Assembly (NCBI GenBank): GCA_021823405.1
Contig: JAKAOA010000004.1
Span: forward strand, 1 to 53,914
Direction of reading: 5' to 3'
From: Bacteroidota bacterium
Lineage (GTDB): Bacteria > Bacteroidota > Bacteroidia > JABEUT01
Length of the DNA stretch: 53,914 nt
Below the pieces are notes generated by a model, which did not search any database, was not told where the DNA came from, and worked only from the letters and a program-made list of their open reading frames with translations. The translations under genes and the position numbers were made by a program. Below, piece by piece: positions 7,328 through 14,999 of the stretch (its first letter is position 1; each line of letters begins with the position of its first letter).

Positions 7328-7987
7328 ATGAAAGAACAAGAAAAAGTTATGACGCCGTCTTTTAGGGAAAAACATTCAATAGCCATACGTATCTGGCATT
7401 GGTGTACTTTCATTACTATAGCTGGCTCGTTATTAACTGTATTACTGGCTAAAACAGTTTTAAATAAAGAGGATAATACCATACTGGTTCAACAAAATCT
7501 CCAAGCCAGTAATGTAACAGTAACTACCAGTGTGGCACGGCAGGTAGCCCATGAATTCAGCGATAAGGCATGGAACCTTCACAAATATTTTGGCTATATA
7601 CTGGCTTCTTTGTTACTTTTTCGTTTAATCATAGAGTTTTTCCAGCCGGGCGAGCGAAAACTTTTACCTTTAATTAAAAAGTCAGTTAAATACCTGAAAC
7701 AACCTGATAGCAATAAACCATTAGCTAAGCATTATCTTTTTACAAAATATGTTTATCTGATATTTTATATATCATTATTGATTCAAGCAAGTACAGGTTT
7801 ATTTATGGCATATTCTGACGACATTGAGACATTAAAATCCTTAAGACATACCGCAAGCGATATTCACTCTGTATTTATGTGGGTATTAATTTCGTACATA
7901 ATAATTCACATAGGGGGGGTTATCCTTGCAGAAATCGGAGGTGAGTATAAAGGGATAGTTTCAGATATGTTGAATGGCGGGGAATAA
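7328..7987 (+). CDS. Cytochrome b561-like membrane protein
   Basis: 219 residues from the ATG at 7328; the longer frame from 7226 runs through the tRNA gene and is not real. Four hydrophobic segments are visible. Histidines in or next to them fit haem b ligands: His24 (IRIWHW), His85 (NLHKYFGY), His180 (DIHSVFMW) and His194 (IIIHIGG). The layout matches the bacterial/Ni-hydrogenase-type cytochrome b561 fold, which passes electrons between the quinone pool and a partner. No partner oxidoreductase or cytochrome c gene is adjacent, so its donor and acceptor are unknown. The hydrophilic loop at 43-80 is long and lacks recognisable motifs. Confidence 0.8.
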   Translation: MKEQEKVMTPSFREKHSIAIRIWHWCTFITIAGSLLTVLLAKTVLNKEDNTILVQQNLQASNVTVTTSVARQVAHEFSDKAWNLHKYFGYILASLLLFRLIIEFFQPGERKLLPLIKKSVKYLKQPDSNKPLAKHYLFTKYVYLIFYISLLIQASTGLFMAYSDDIETLKSLRHTASDIHSVFMWVLISYIIIHIGGVILAEIGGEYKGIVSDMLNGGE

Positions 7988-8124
7988 AGATGTTTACTAA
8001 ATTATATTGAATTTTTTAATACACAGCATTTCTGTCCTATAATATGTATTATGTTAAATAAACTTCTAATCCTTTTTTTCATTCCTATGGTTCCTTTCAG
8101 GAACATTGACTAAGTTTGTATAAT

Positions 8125-8478
8125 ATGAAATGGGAAAAAGACATTGTAGAATATTTAAAGCCTACTCTAAAAAGTAATGCTCCGATAAGCATTGAATCAT
8201 TCCCGTTATATAAATCCAATCCAGATGCAACCATTAAACAATTTCAAAATCTTCACCGAAGAAACTGGATTATTTATAACGATAATGATAAAACCGCCAT
8301 ATTAGACCCAGGAGGGGAGTCAGAAATCGAGAAATTAAAAAAAGGACGAACATCAAATGTTCTTTCAATAATAGCCCTTATAATAGCAACTGGTTCTTTT
8401 ATTATTGCCCTACTTCAATATATGGGAAATAGCAGAAATGCAGAAGGCAATAAGCAATACACAAAATGCAATAAGTAA
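8125..8478 (+). CDS. Small membrane-anchored protein of unknown function
   Basis: 117 residues from the ATG at 8125 (a TTG at 8116 is less likely). The first 70 residues look like a compact helical/winged-helix-type domain (KWEKDIVEYLKPTLK, then FQNLHRRNWIIYND); a single helix (VLSIIALIIATGSFIIALLQ) follows near residues 78-99. The last codons (GNKQYTKCNK) arise from a low-complexity CAATAAGCAATA-type tract, so the C-terminus may be extended by repeat sequence. I do not recognise the family. TATGTATTATGT upstream at 8044-8055 resembles the leader elements at 1033 and 41910. Confidence 0.6.
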   Translation: MKWEKDIVEYLKPTLKSNAPISIESFPLYKSNPDATIKQFQNLHRRNWIIYNDNDKTAILDPGGESEIEKLKKGRTSNVLSIIALIIATGSFIIALLQYMGNSRNAEGNKQYTKCNK

Positions 8479-8559
8479 CTGGTCAAAATCCGAATACGGA
8501 ATTTTATGTTAAATATTGAGCCGAGCGGAAATGCAGTCCGATTAACGAAGATTGACCCA

Positions 8560-9501
8560 TTACCTGAATATAGCAATGTGTTTTTGCCCTGTGGCATCCA
8601 TCCATCCCCTGAACATGGAAGATGTATTAAAAGGCGTTACAATTGTTCCGTGGTTATCGACTGCAATAAGCCCGCCTTCTCCACCAAGTTGGGCGACTTT
8701 TTTTATAACTTCTGTAGTTGCTTGAACAAGTGAATACCCTTTATATTCGATAAGAGCAGATACATCGTACGCAGAAACATTTCGTATAAAATATTCTCCT
8801 TCGCCGGTACAGGAAACCGCACATGTTTTATTGTTTGCATAAGTGCCTGCACCAATTATAGGTGAATCTCCAATACGTCCGAATTTTTTATTGTTAATAC
8901 CGCCCGTTGAGGTTGCTGCTGCAAGGTTTCCGGCGGAATCAAGCGCTACTGCTCCTACCGTACCAAATTTTTTCCCTTTTATGTCAGAAGGCAGAGCAAT
9001 TTCGTCGCCAGCCCATGAACTGTCTTTGTCTTTGGTCAAAAGCCATTGTTTATGACGCTGTTCATCGTAAAAATAGGAAGTATCAACGATATCAAGTCCC
9101 TGTTCTCCCGCAAATTTCTCCGCACCGGCAGAAGCAAGAAGGATATGCGGGGAGTTATTCATAACTGCTTTTGCTGCAGAAATTGGATTTCGTATTATAT
9201 GGACTTCGGCAACTGCTCCTGCCTTTAAATTCATGCCATTCATTATTGCAGCATCCATCTCATTGATTCCATCCGAGTTAAAGACAGAACCTTTTCCAGC
9301 GTTGAATAATGGACAATCCTCCATGAGCCGCACCGCTGTTTCTACTGCATCTATAGCAGTCCCCCCATGGCTCAATACATGATATCCCGACAAAAGCGAC
9401 TCCGATAATGCGTCATGGTATGCTTTTTCAATTTCAGCAGGTATAGTTCCACTCATAAGAGTACCAGCTCCACCATGAATTGCAATCGCTATATTTCCCA
9501 T
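8560..9501 (-). CDS. Isoaspartyl peptidase / plant-type L-asparaginase (Ntn hydrolase)
   Basis: 313 residues beginning with the family start IAIHGGAGTL. The nucleophile threonine, exposed by autoproteolysis, is Thr181 in KKFGTVGAVALD. Downstream are TSTGGINNKKFGRIGDSPIIGAGTYA and CTGEGEYFIR, which form the substrate pocket. It cleaves isoaspartyl dipeptides and asparagine in the cytoplasm, recycling damaged peptides. The length and lack of a signal peptide fit the E. coli IaaA type. The methyltransferase gene at 9672 is divergent. Confidence 0.93.
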   Translation of the reverse strand: MGNIAIAIHGGAGTLMSGTIPAEIEKAYHDALSESLLSGYHVLSHGGTAIDAVETAVRLMEDCPLFNAGKGSVFNSDGINEMDAAIMNGMNLKAGAVAEVHIIRNPISAAKAVMNNSPHILLASAGAEKFAGEQGLDIVDTSYFYDEQRHKQWLLTKDKDSSWAGDEIALPSDIKGKKFGTVGAVALDSAGNLAAATSTGGINNKKFGRIGDSPIIGAGTYANNKTCAVSCTGEGEYFIRNVSAYDVSALIEYKGYSLVQATTEVIKKVAQLGGEGGLIAVDNHGTIVTPFNTSSMFRGWMDATGQKHIAIFR

Positions 9502-9583
9502 TATAATTTAAAATACGATTTTTACGAACTTTGTTAATTAGGATTACAAAAAAAAGTATAATTTTTTTAATGATAAAATTTGC

Positions 9584-9591
9584 CAAAAGTA
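9584..9591 (-). promoter_or_regulatory. Candidate -7 element for the isoaspartyl peptidase gene
   Basis: On the minus strand TACTTTTG matches TAnnTTTG, about 80 bases before the start codon in the AT-rich divergent spacer. No clear -33 element is visible. Confidence 0.3.
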
Positions 9592-9671
9592 GAAAATTTA
9601 TTAGTTGCTTTGTTGTCAGAAAAGCGAAAATGAGTTAAACATCCATCGTCGTTAATTGATAGATTGTAAAA

Positions 9672-10475
9672 ATGCAGCCATTATTTCTAATAAACGAGTA
9701 TATACTTTACCTACTAAAGGCGAAGAACGGCGGACATGGTGTTCACTCGGATTTTGTTTTTAAAATTTATGAAAGAGTAATTCGCGAGAACAAGAACTAC
9801 TATGAGTTTCAACCCATTGAACTATTGCGCCTTTCAATGTTAAATTCCGATAATACCATTGAAGTGATTGATTATGGAGCCAAGGGAGGAAATAAAAAAT
9901 TGAATCATGAGAATATAATAAGACGAAAAATAAAGGATATCGCCCGACTCTCATCTGTGACACCTAAGAAAGGTAGACTACTATTCCGACTGGTTAATTT
10001 TATACAACCCAAAGTTATGGTAGAACTTGGCACCTCGCTTGGAATAAGTACTCTATACCAAAGAAAGGCGTGTCCTGAAGCATTATTTTATACTCTGGAA
10101 GGCAGTCCCAGGACGTCGGAAACGGCGGCTGAAAACTTCAACAAGATGAAGGCATCCGGTATCATTCAGATTGTTGGAAACTTTGAGCATACTTTGACGG
10201 AGTTAATTGAGTTGAATCACTCGGTCGATTATGTCTTTTTTGATGGGAATCATCGACTTGAAGCTACTATTGATTATTTTCGGCGATTAATGACTATAGC
10301 ATCAGAAAATACGGTATTCGTTTTCGATGATATACGCTGGAGCCCCGAAATGTATGACGCTTGGAAGATTATTATAAATGAGAACAAAGCTACAGTTACA
10401 GTTGATTTATTTTCAATTGGACTGGTTTTTTTCAGGAAGTTTCAGGAAAAGGAACATTTTGTTCTTCGATTTTGA
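9672..10475 (+). CDS. Class I SAM-dependent methyltransferase (Methyltransf_24-like)
   Basis: 267 residues. Motif I is VELGTSLGISTLY at about 117-129, followed by the acidic residue of motif II in LEGSPRT (Glu143). VDYVFFDGNH (185-194) and VFDDIRW (217-223) are typical of the O-methyltransferase-like Methyltransf_24 group with its metal-binding acidic pair. The N-terminal 100 residues (GGHGVHSDFVFKIYERVI) belong to a Bacteroidota subfamily of this type. The acceptor is unknown. It converges on the dedA gene with only 12 bases between the stop codons. Confidence 0.85.
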   Translation: MQPLFLINEYILYLLKAKNGGHGVHSDFVFKIYERVIRENKNYYEFQPIELLRLSMLNSDNTIEVIDYGAKGGNKKLNHENIIRRKIKDIARLSSVTPKKGRLLFRLVNFIQPKVMVELGTSLGISTLYQRKACPEALFYTLEGSPRTSETAAENFNKMKASGIIQIVGNFEHTLTELIELNHSVDYVFFDGNHRLEATIDYFRRLMTIASENTVFVFDDIRWSPEMYDAWKIIINENKATVTVDLFSIGLVFFRKFQEKEHFVLRF

Positions 10476-10481
10476 TAGTGA

Positions 10482-10516
10482 GCCCCCCTACTCTAACTCT
10501 AAACTTGGAGAGGGCT
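10482..10516. repeat. Degenerate dispersed palindrome at the convergent gene ends
   Basis: AGCCCCCCTACTC and GGAGAGGGCT form an imperfect hairpin related to the 64-bp repeat at 829-1018. It encodes the last residues of the DedA protein (KPSPSLELE), so the repeat has been absorbed into that gene's 3' end. It could act as a two-way terminator. Confidence 0.5.
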
Positions 10517-11144
10517 TTGTGGTACCTATATCGGTCTTGCCTGACTTGTTCCGTAACACATAAATGCCTGAAAACGTAATAATAGCGGCTACAAGTAGCA
10601 GAAGAACGATATTCTGAACAATTCCCAGATTATCAATTGCGATATTCCAATAGGGAGCAATAAGCCAACCAAAGGTGACTAATCCGCCGCTCCAGGTAAG
10701 AGCAGAAAATGTAACGATTGTTACAAATTTTCGTGGGGTAAACCTTACTATTCCTGCCGCTACTGATACATAACCGCGCAGAAAGGGAGTGAGCCGCCCA
10801 AGAAAAATTCCTAAATACCCACGCCTTTCAACAAGGCGTTTTAACCGAAAAATTGCACCGGATTTAAGCGGAAGCCACTTGGGTTTATGGTTAAAAAGCC
10901 AATTTCCAAAAAAGTAAAACGAGAAAAAAAGGAGGCATGTACCGCTGACATCTGCTATAATAACTGTAATAACAACCCTTATTAGCGAAAGAGAATGGAA
11001 ATATGATAAATATCCCCCGAACATTAATACAAGTTCATTGGTTACTGGATTCGGGACGCCTATTTCTTGTAGGAATACGAGTATAAAAATGGCAATATAA
11101 CCATAGTGTGATACAAATTGGGCAACTTCGTTCAGTTTATCCAT
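10488..11144 (-). CDS. DedA/VTT-family membrane protein
   Basis: 218 residues. The N-terminal half-helix region reads FLQEIGVPNPVTNELVLMFGGYL, and the later part contains the conserved FLGRLTPFLRGYVSVAAGI, where the arginines and the phenylalanine-rich re-entrant loop are the DedA signature. Four to five membrane segments follow. Proteins of this family work as lipid scramblases or in undecaprenyl-phosphate recycling. The C-terminal tail is derived from a dispersed palindrome. The glycosyltransferase gene lies 50 bases upstream on the same strand, which fits an envelope-related pair. Confidence 0.85.
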   Translation of the reverse strand: MDKLNEVAQFVSHYGYIAIFILVFLQEIGVPNPVTNELVLMFGGYLSYFHSLSLIRVVITVIIADVSGTCLLFFSFYFFGNWLFNHKPKWLPLKSGAIFRLKRLVERRGYLGIFLGRLTPFLRGYVSVAAGIVRFTPRKFVTIVTFSALTWSGGLVTFGWLIAPYWNIAIDNLGIVQNIVLLLLVAAIITFSGIYVLRNKSGKTDIGTTKPSPSLELE

Positions 11145-11194
11145 TTAAATATTCTGCGGTTTTGCATTAATAAGAATCAGATGAAACTTTTGTG

Positions 11195-12367
11195 CTATAA
11201 ATTCTTTATCTTTAATCTTTCTTTATCAGACCTATGTTTTGGGTATAACTGCTTTACATTGTCTCCTTTATTGATCAAGCTGTAAAGATTTCTTATCATA
11301 TATTCACTCGACTTCATTACCCACTCCGAATATGAAGAGTTTTCTCCATCAAAATTTTCGATATAATTGAGGAACCTGCTCATATCGAATTTCTTACCAT
11401 ATAGTCCAAGGTTCGTTCTGATTGCGTCCTGTGAATTGCAGAATTGTTCATAATGACCTTCTACTGGCACCATAAATACCGGTTTGCCCATGTACATTGC
11501 CTCGTTAACGGACTCGAAACCGGATGTAGTGACTACGCCCTTCGCGTTAGCCATCAGAGATAAGAATTTTTTATCATTCAAACGGTGAAAGGTCAAAGTA
11601 TTGTCGAACTGTTCCGACTCATTTAAGTCCTTCTTGTCCGTAAAGCAATGTAATTCCGTTTCGGGATGTCGCTTATGCCATTCGATAATGTCTTCCATAT
11701 AACCGCTGTTGAGCAAATAAATGAGCAGATAATTTTCCTTCCCAGTATGGTAGTTCAACACTTCCTTGCGCAGGAGAGGCGGCACCACATAAATTGCTTT
11801 GCGGGTATCGTCGTTGAAAGGATAAAATGATAAAGCCAGGCGTTTGGTTGAACCGATTGATGTAAGCCAAATATAAAATTTAAGACTTGCCCGTGAAATG
11901 AGATGTCCTTTCGGCATTTTAAAATCTGAATGGAGGAACATATAATGGTGAGCCACAGAAACTATTGGTATCTTCGGGTTAAAAGCCATAAAGTAAAAGC
12001 CGCAAAGAGGTTCAAAAAAATTGATTATAATATCAGGTTTATGCTCTTTGACTTTTTGGTGAATTATACTTAAACTCCTAAAATACTTGGGCAACATGTA
12101 AGTGCTCTTAATTGAGGTCGCTAGTGGTTTAACTTTTTTATTTTTTCTATCCAAAGCCATGTTCGGGCTGTGAACACTTGTAACTGGTACGTTCATTCTT
12201 TCAGCATAAAATGAAGGGATGTCACGGTGACCGCTTTTTCCTATAATCACTTCGCACACCTTCATGCCCACATCTTCCAGAACTTGCTTCATGGAGATGG
12301 ATTGGGTCATGTGCCCGCGTCCTTCACCTTGCACAAGGAAAAGGCACTTTTTATTTTGCAAGTCCAT
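11195..12367 (-). CDS. GT-B glycosyltransferase of the MurG-like/MJ1255 type
   Basis: 390 residues. The glycine-rich N-terminal loop LVQGEGRGHMTQS (11-23) and the donor-site segment TTSGFESVNEAMYMGKPVFMVP (280-301) followed by a glutamate and EQ pair (GHYEQF) match the GT28/MJ1255-type glycosyltransferases that use nucleotide sugars. There is no signal peptide or membrane helix; it probably works at the inner face of the inner membrane. The product is unknown. It lies upstream of and co-directional with dedA. Confidence 0.8.
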   Translation of the reverse strand: MDLQNKKCLFLVQGEGRGHMTQSISMKQVLEDVGMKVCEVIIGKSGHRDIPSFYAERMNVPVTSVHSPNMALDRKNKKVKPLATSIKSTYMLPKYFRSLSIIHQKVKEHKPDIIINFFEPLCGFYFMAFNPKIPIVSVAHHYMFLHSDFKMPKGHLISRASLKFYIWLTSIGSTKRLALSFYPFNDDTRKAIYVVPPLLRKEVLNYHTGKENYLLIYLLNSGYMEDIIEWHKRHPETELHCFTDKKDLNESEQFDNTLTFHRLNDKKFLSLMANAKGVVTTSGFESVNEAMYMGKPVFMVPVEGHYEQFCNSQDAIRTNLGLYGKKFDMSRFLNYIENFDGENSSYSEWVMKSSEYMIRNLYSLINKGDNVKQLYPKHRSDKERLKIKNL

Positions 12368-12625
12368 TATTTCGCTTCTATTTCAGGTTTACCGGAATAT
12401 TCTTTATCAATTAAGACGAACAAAGATAATAAAAGGTTCGGCGTGACCTATCCTAATTAACAAAAACGTAATAAATATTTCATAATGTATAGATGAAGGA
12501 TGGTTGGTATAATCTATAATTACCGTATGTTAGAAATTAATGCCATAGAGAGAAATAACAACACCCAATCTGTTCTATTATTAATAGCTTACAATTTCCT
12601 TTCCTGCTCCTTATTTTGCATTATA

Positions 12626-14122
12626 CTAGAGGTGATATGTGATTCCAGCAATAACTGAATAAAAGTATGGGTAGGTAATAACAGGGGTGTTCGAGTTTAT
12701 GGGCGTTATGGCTCCTTCTATTTCCGGTTCAGCTAATATTGAAAAACCTCTTCCTAAAGAATAATTTATGCCAACGCCAAACGAATACCCGAGTTGAATA
12801 GAATTTAATCCTTGCATGCCCTGTACATTTGATTCACCATCCTGCAGCATAGTATTTTGCCAATACATTTCAGTACTTTGATAAACAGCCAGATTTGCAG
12901 ATACCCCGCCAATAATGAACATTTTCATTTTCCGTTTCGAATATAAATCGTATGCCAATTGCAGCGGAATACATAGATACCCCCTTGCTGAACTACCTCT
13001 TATTTTTATACTGTCTCCAAGTCGTGGGGTATTCACGGGATATGGGCAATTCACTAATCCGGTACTCGTTTCAACAGAGTATCCGATTGTACCGTTTTCC
13101 TGTTGGGATGCGTATACCACAATTTGCTTAATATTATAAGTGAATAGATTATAATATGCTCCCGTATAAACAGTAAATTTAGGCGAAATATCCAATCCTA
13201 ATCTAAAACCTGTACTGCATGCGAAGGGGTCGCTTTCCATAGCACTTACATTCCTTGGGTTCCCTTTAATCTCCATCTCGGCGTTTCCGTCATTTAGATA
13301 ATCGTCTGCAATGGCGGGCGCAAAATATGCAGAAATTGATAACTTATGTATGAGTTGAATTTTATGTCCCGGCTCCTTGGAAATGGGAGCTATTGTAGTT
13401 GAATCTGTTAAACTTCTTTTGGAATAAACTTTAATCGACGATTCCGAATTTGTCATTTTATTTAGCGGAGTTGTATCGTTTATAACAAGAGCCGACACAG
13501 TATCACTTAGATTCCTGTTGTCCCGGACGACATTTTTCACAGTACTGTTAAGTTGAGAGGTTTTATAGTCGTTTGCATTTAAATTAGCAAGAGTATTATT
13601 TAACTGGTCATTGTTACCGTTATTTCCCGATAATAGAATAAATGGTTTGAAAGAAGACATCGTATTTTTTTGCATGATTTTGTATGTTGTCCCGGGTGTG
13701 CTTATGGCAGTAGTTTCTTCAATAAGCTTATTTATTCCAACGGAATGCGAGATTTTACTACTTTTAATCATACCATTGTTTGCGGGATAATGGATACTAT
13801 TTTGAGATTGCGGTGAGGTGACTTCATTTTGACGTTGCTGTTTACTCTGGAGTATATTAAGTTCCGCCAGTCCATTTTCCAAATTCCGAATTTTTGAATC
13901 AGAAATGTATTGATGTAAAATTGAAAATGCAAGGATTACACCTAAAAAAACTGCGACAGACCTCCAGAGAATCACTTGCCGCCTGTTAATGCTCCTTTCC
14001 TTATCAATTATGTTATTCAGTGCGGAATTCCAGAATTTTCCGGAAGGTTCAATTTCAAAAGAATTGAACGCAGCGCCAAATATTTCCTTTTCAGGGTCGG
14101 TATCAGGAAAATTTTCTTTCAC
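12626..14122 (-). CDS. Sigma-factor partner: single inner-membrane helix plus C-terminal outer-membrane-barrel-like domain
   Basis: About 498-505 residues. No ATG start is possible: TTG at 14143 (41-base overlap with the sigma gene) or GTG at 14122 (20-base overlap); a stop precedes the TTG. The N-terminal 55 residues are hydrophilic and cytoplasmic-like, ending in a basic NRRQ. One helix follows (VILWRSVAVFLGVILAFSIL), then a short coiled coil, a low-complexity Ser/Thr/Asn-rich linker of about 180 residues, and from about residue 283 a domain of alternating strands ending in YPYFYSVIAGITYHL, like small outer-membrane beta-barrels. By position it should be the anti-sigma factor for the gene upstream, but no classic zinc anti-sigma motif is seen. 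Its function is inference; the topology is directly readable. Confidence 0.75.
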   Translation of the reverse strand: MKENFPDTDPEKEIFGAAFNSFEIEPSGKFWNSALNNIIDKERSINRRQVILWRSVAVFLGVILAFSILHQYISDSKIRNLENGLAELNILQSKQQRQNEVTSPQSQNSIHYPANNGMIKSSKISHSVGINKLIEETTAISTPGTTYKIMQKNTMSSFKPFILLSGNNGNNDQLNNTLANLNANDYKTSQLNSTVKNVVRDNRNLSDTVSALVINDTTPLNKMTNSESSIKVYSKRSLTDSTTIAPISKEPGHKIQLIHKLSISAYFAPAIADDYLNDGNAEMEIKGNPRNVSAMESDPFACSTGFRLGLDISPKFTVYTGAYYNLFTYNIKQIVVYASQQENGTIGYSVETSTGLVNCPYPVNTPRLGDSIKIRGSSARGYLCIPLQLAYDLYSKRKMKMFIIGGVSANLAVYQSTEMYWQNTMLQDGESNVQGMQGLNSIQLGYSFGVGINYSLGRGFSILAEPEIEGAITPINSNTPVITYPYFYSVIAGITYHL

Positions 14123-14684
14123 GGGATTCGTTCTTTTGTGCAACTAACATGCTTTGATTTATTTTTCTCCGGAGAGTCAATCGGGCGTAATAAAGGGTTG
14201 ATTTGGAAGTTCCGACAGGTATGGTTAATTTTTCAGCTATTTCGTTATGGTCCATGTTTTCGAAAATATAAAGGTTGAAGACAATTCTGTGCATTGTTGG
14301 GAGTTCGTCTATAAATGCAAGCAGGTCTTTTACAGAAAGGGTAGCCAAAACGTCATCTGTAGATGGTAATTTTTCCGCAAGGTCTTCAATATCGGTGACC
14401 GGAAAAATACGCATTTCTTTTCTGCAACTTTCTATTGCCCTGCTCACCATAATGCGTCTTACCCATCCTTCAAAGGAGCCCTTATGGCTAAACTGCGATA
14501 TTTTGGTAAAAACAGTTAAAAATCCCTCTTGTAAAATATCCTCCGCATCTTCTATATTTTTTGCGTAACGGCGGCACACCCCAAGCATTTTTGCAGCATA
14601 ACGCCTGTATAGCAGACGCTGTGCTACCGGATCGCCCTGAAGACACCCATTAATTATTTCACTTTCTGAATATTCGGATGACAT
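14103..14684 (-). CDS. ECF-type RNA polymerase sigma factor
   Basis: 193 residues. Region 2 (about 17-90) shows LLYRRYAAKMLGVCRRYAK and AEDILQEGFLTVF for core and -10 recognition. Region 4 (about 121-178) shows LPTMHRIVFNLYIFENMDHNEIA and VGTSKSTLYYARLTLRRKI, a helix-turn-helix for the -35-like element. This is the usual sigma-70 ECF form of Bacteroidota. The downstream gene overlaps its 3' end, so the two are translationally coupled. A -7 element lies 35 bases upstream. Its regulon is unknown; the divergent neighbour encodes a T9SS cargo protein. Confidence 0.93.
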   Translation of the reverse strand: MSSEYSESEIINGCLQGDPVAQRLLYRRYAAKMLGVCRRYAKNIEDAEDILQEGFLTVFTKISQFSHKGSFEGWVRRIMVSRAIESCRKEMRIFPVTDIEDLAEKLPSTDDVLATLSVKDLLAFIDELPTMHRIVFNLYIFENMDHNEIAEKLTIPVGTSKSTLYYARLTLRRKINQSMLVAQKNESRERKFS

Positions 14685-14999
14685 TATATATGTAGACGTA
14701 TTTTTTAACTCAACGGTTCAAAGCTACCTAATAAAATGTTTTCCCTGATAAAGTTTGAAATAGGTTTAGCAATAACTTGAATAACTTACGGCTAATTTTA
14801 CAAACTAATAAACTATTGTTAAAAAAGAGCGATTTTTATATGGTTAATTCTATTTTGTTGTATATTAGCACTTTAGTTTGTACGCGTTGCATTTGCAGAA
14901 TACGGTTAATACCTGTAATACTTACAAAAAACGCTCTGTAAAATAGAATTCAGAGTAAAAAATATAACTCATCTATTCTCATAAACTTAGCGGTTGAAA
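14685..14999. other. Divergent regulatory spacer between sigma gene and NIDO protein gene
   Basis: An AT-rich spacer of 315 bases between divergent starts. It holds the sigma-gene promoter and about 150 bases of leader before the adhesin-like gene. I see no small gene or RNA in it. This is where self-regulation by the sigma factor would act. Confidence 0.5.
14719..14726 (-). promoter_or_regulatory. Candidate -7 element of the sigma-factor gene
   Basis: On the minus strand TAGCTTTG matches TAnnTTTG and lies 35 bases before the ATG. The -33 position is not convincing. Confidence 0.4.

Noticed and set aside
12527-12658. A 43-codon plus-strand ORF with a hydrophobic centre (ATG at 12527)
   Set aside because: It overlaps the 3' end of the well-supported barrel-protein gene on the other strand; no promoter or conservation can be shown, so chance is the simpler view.
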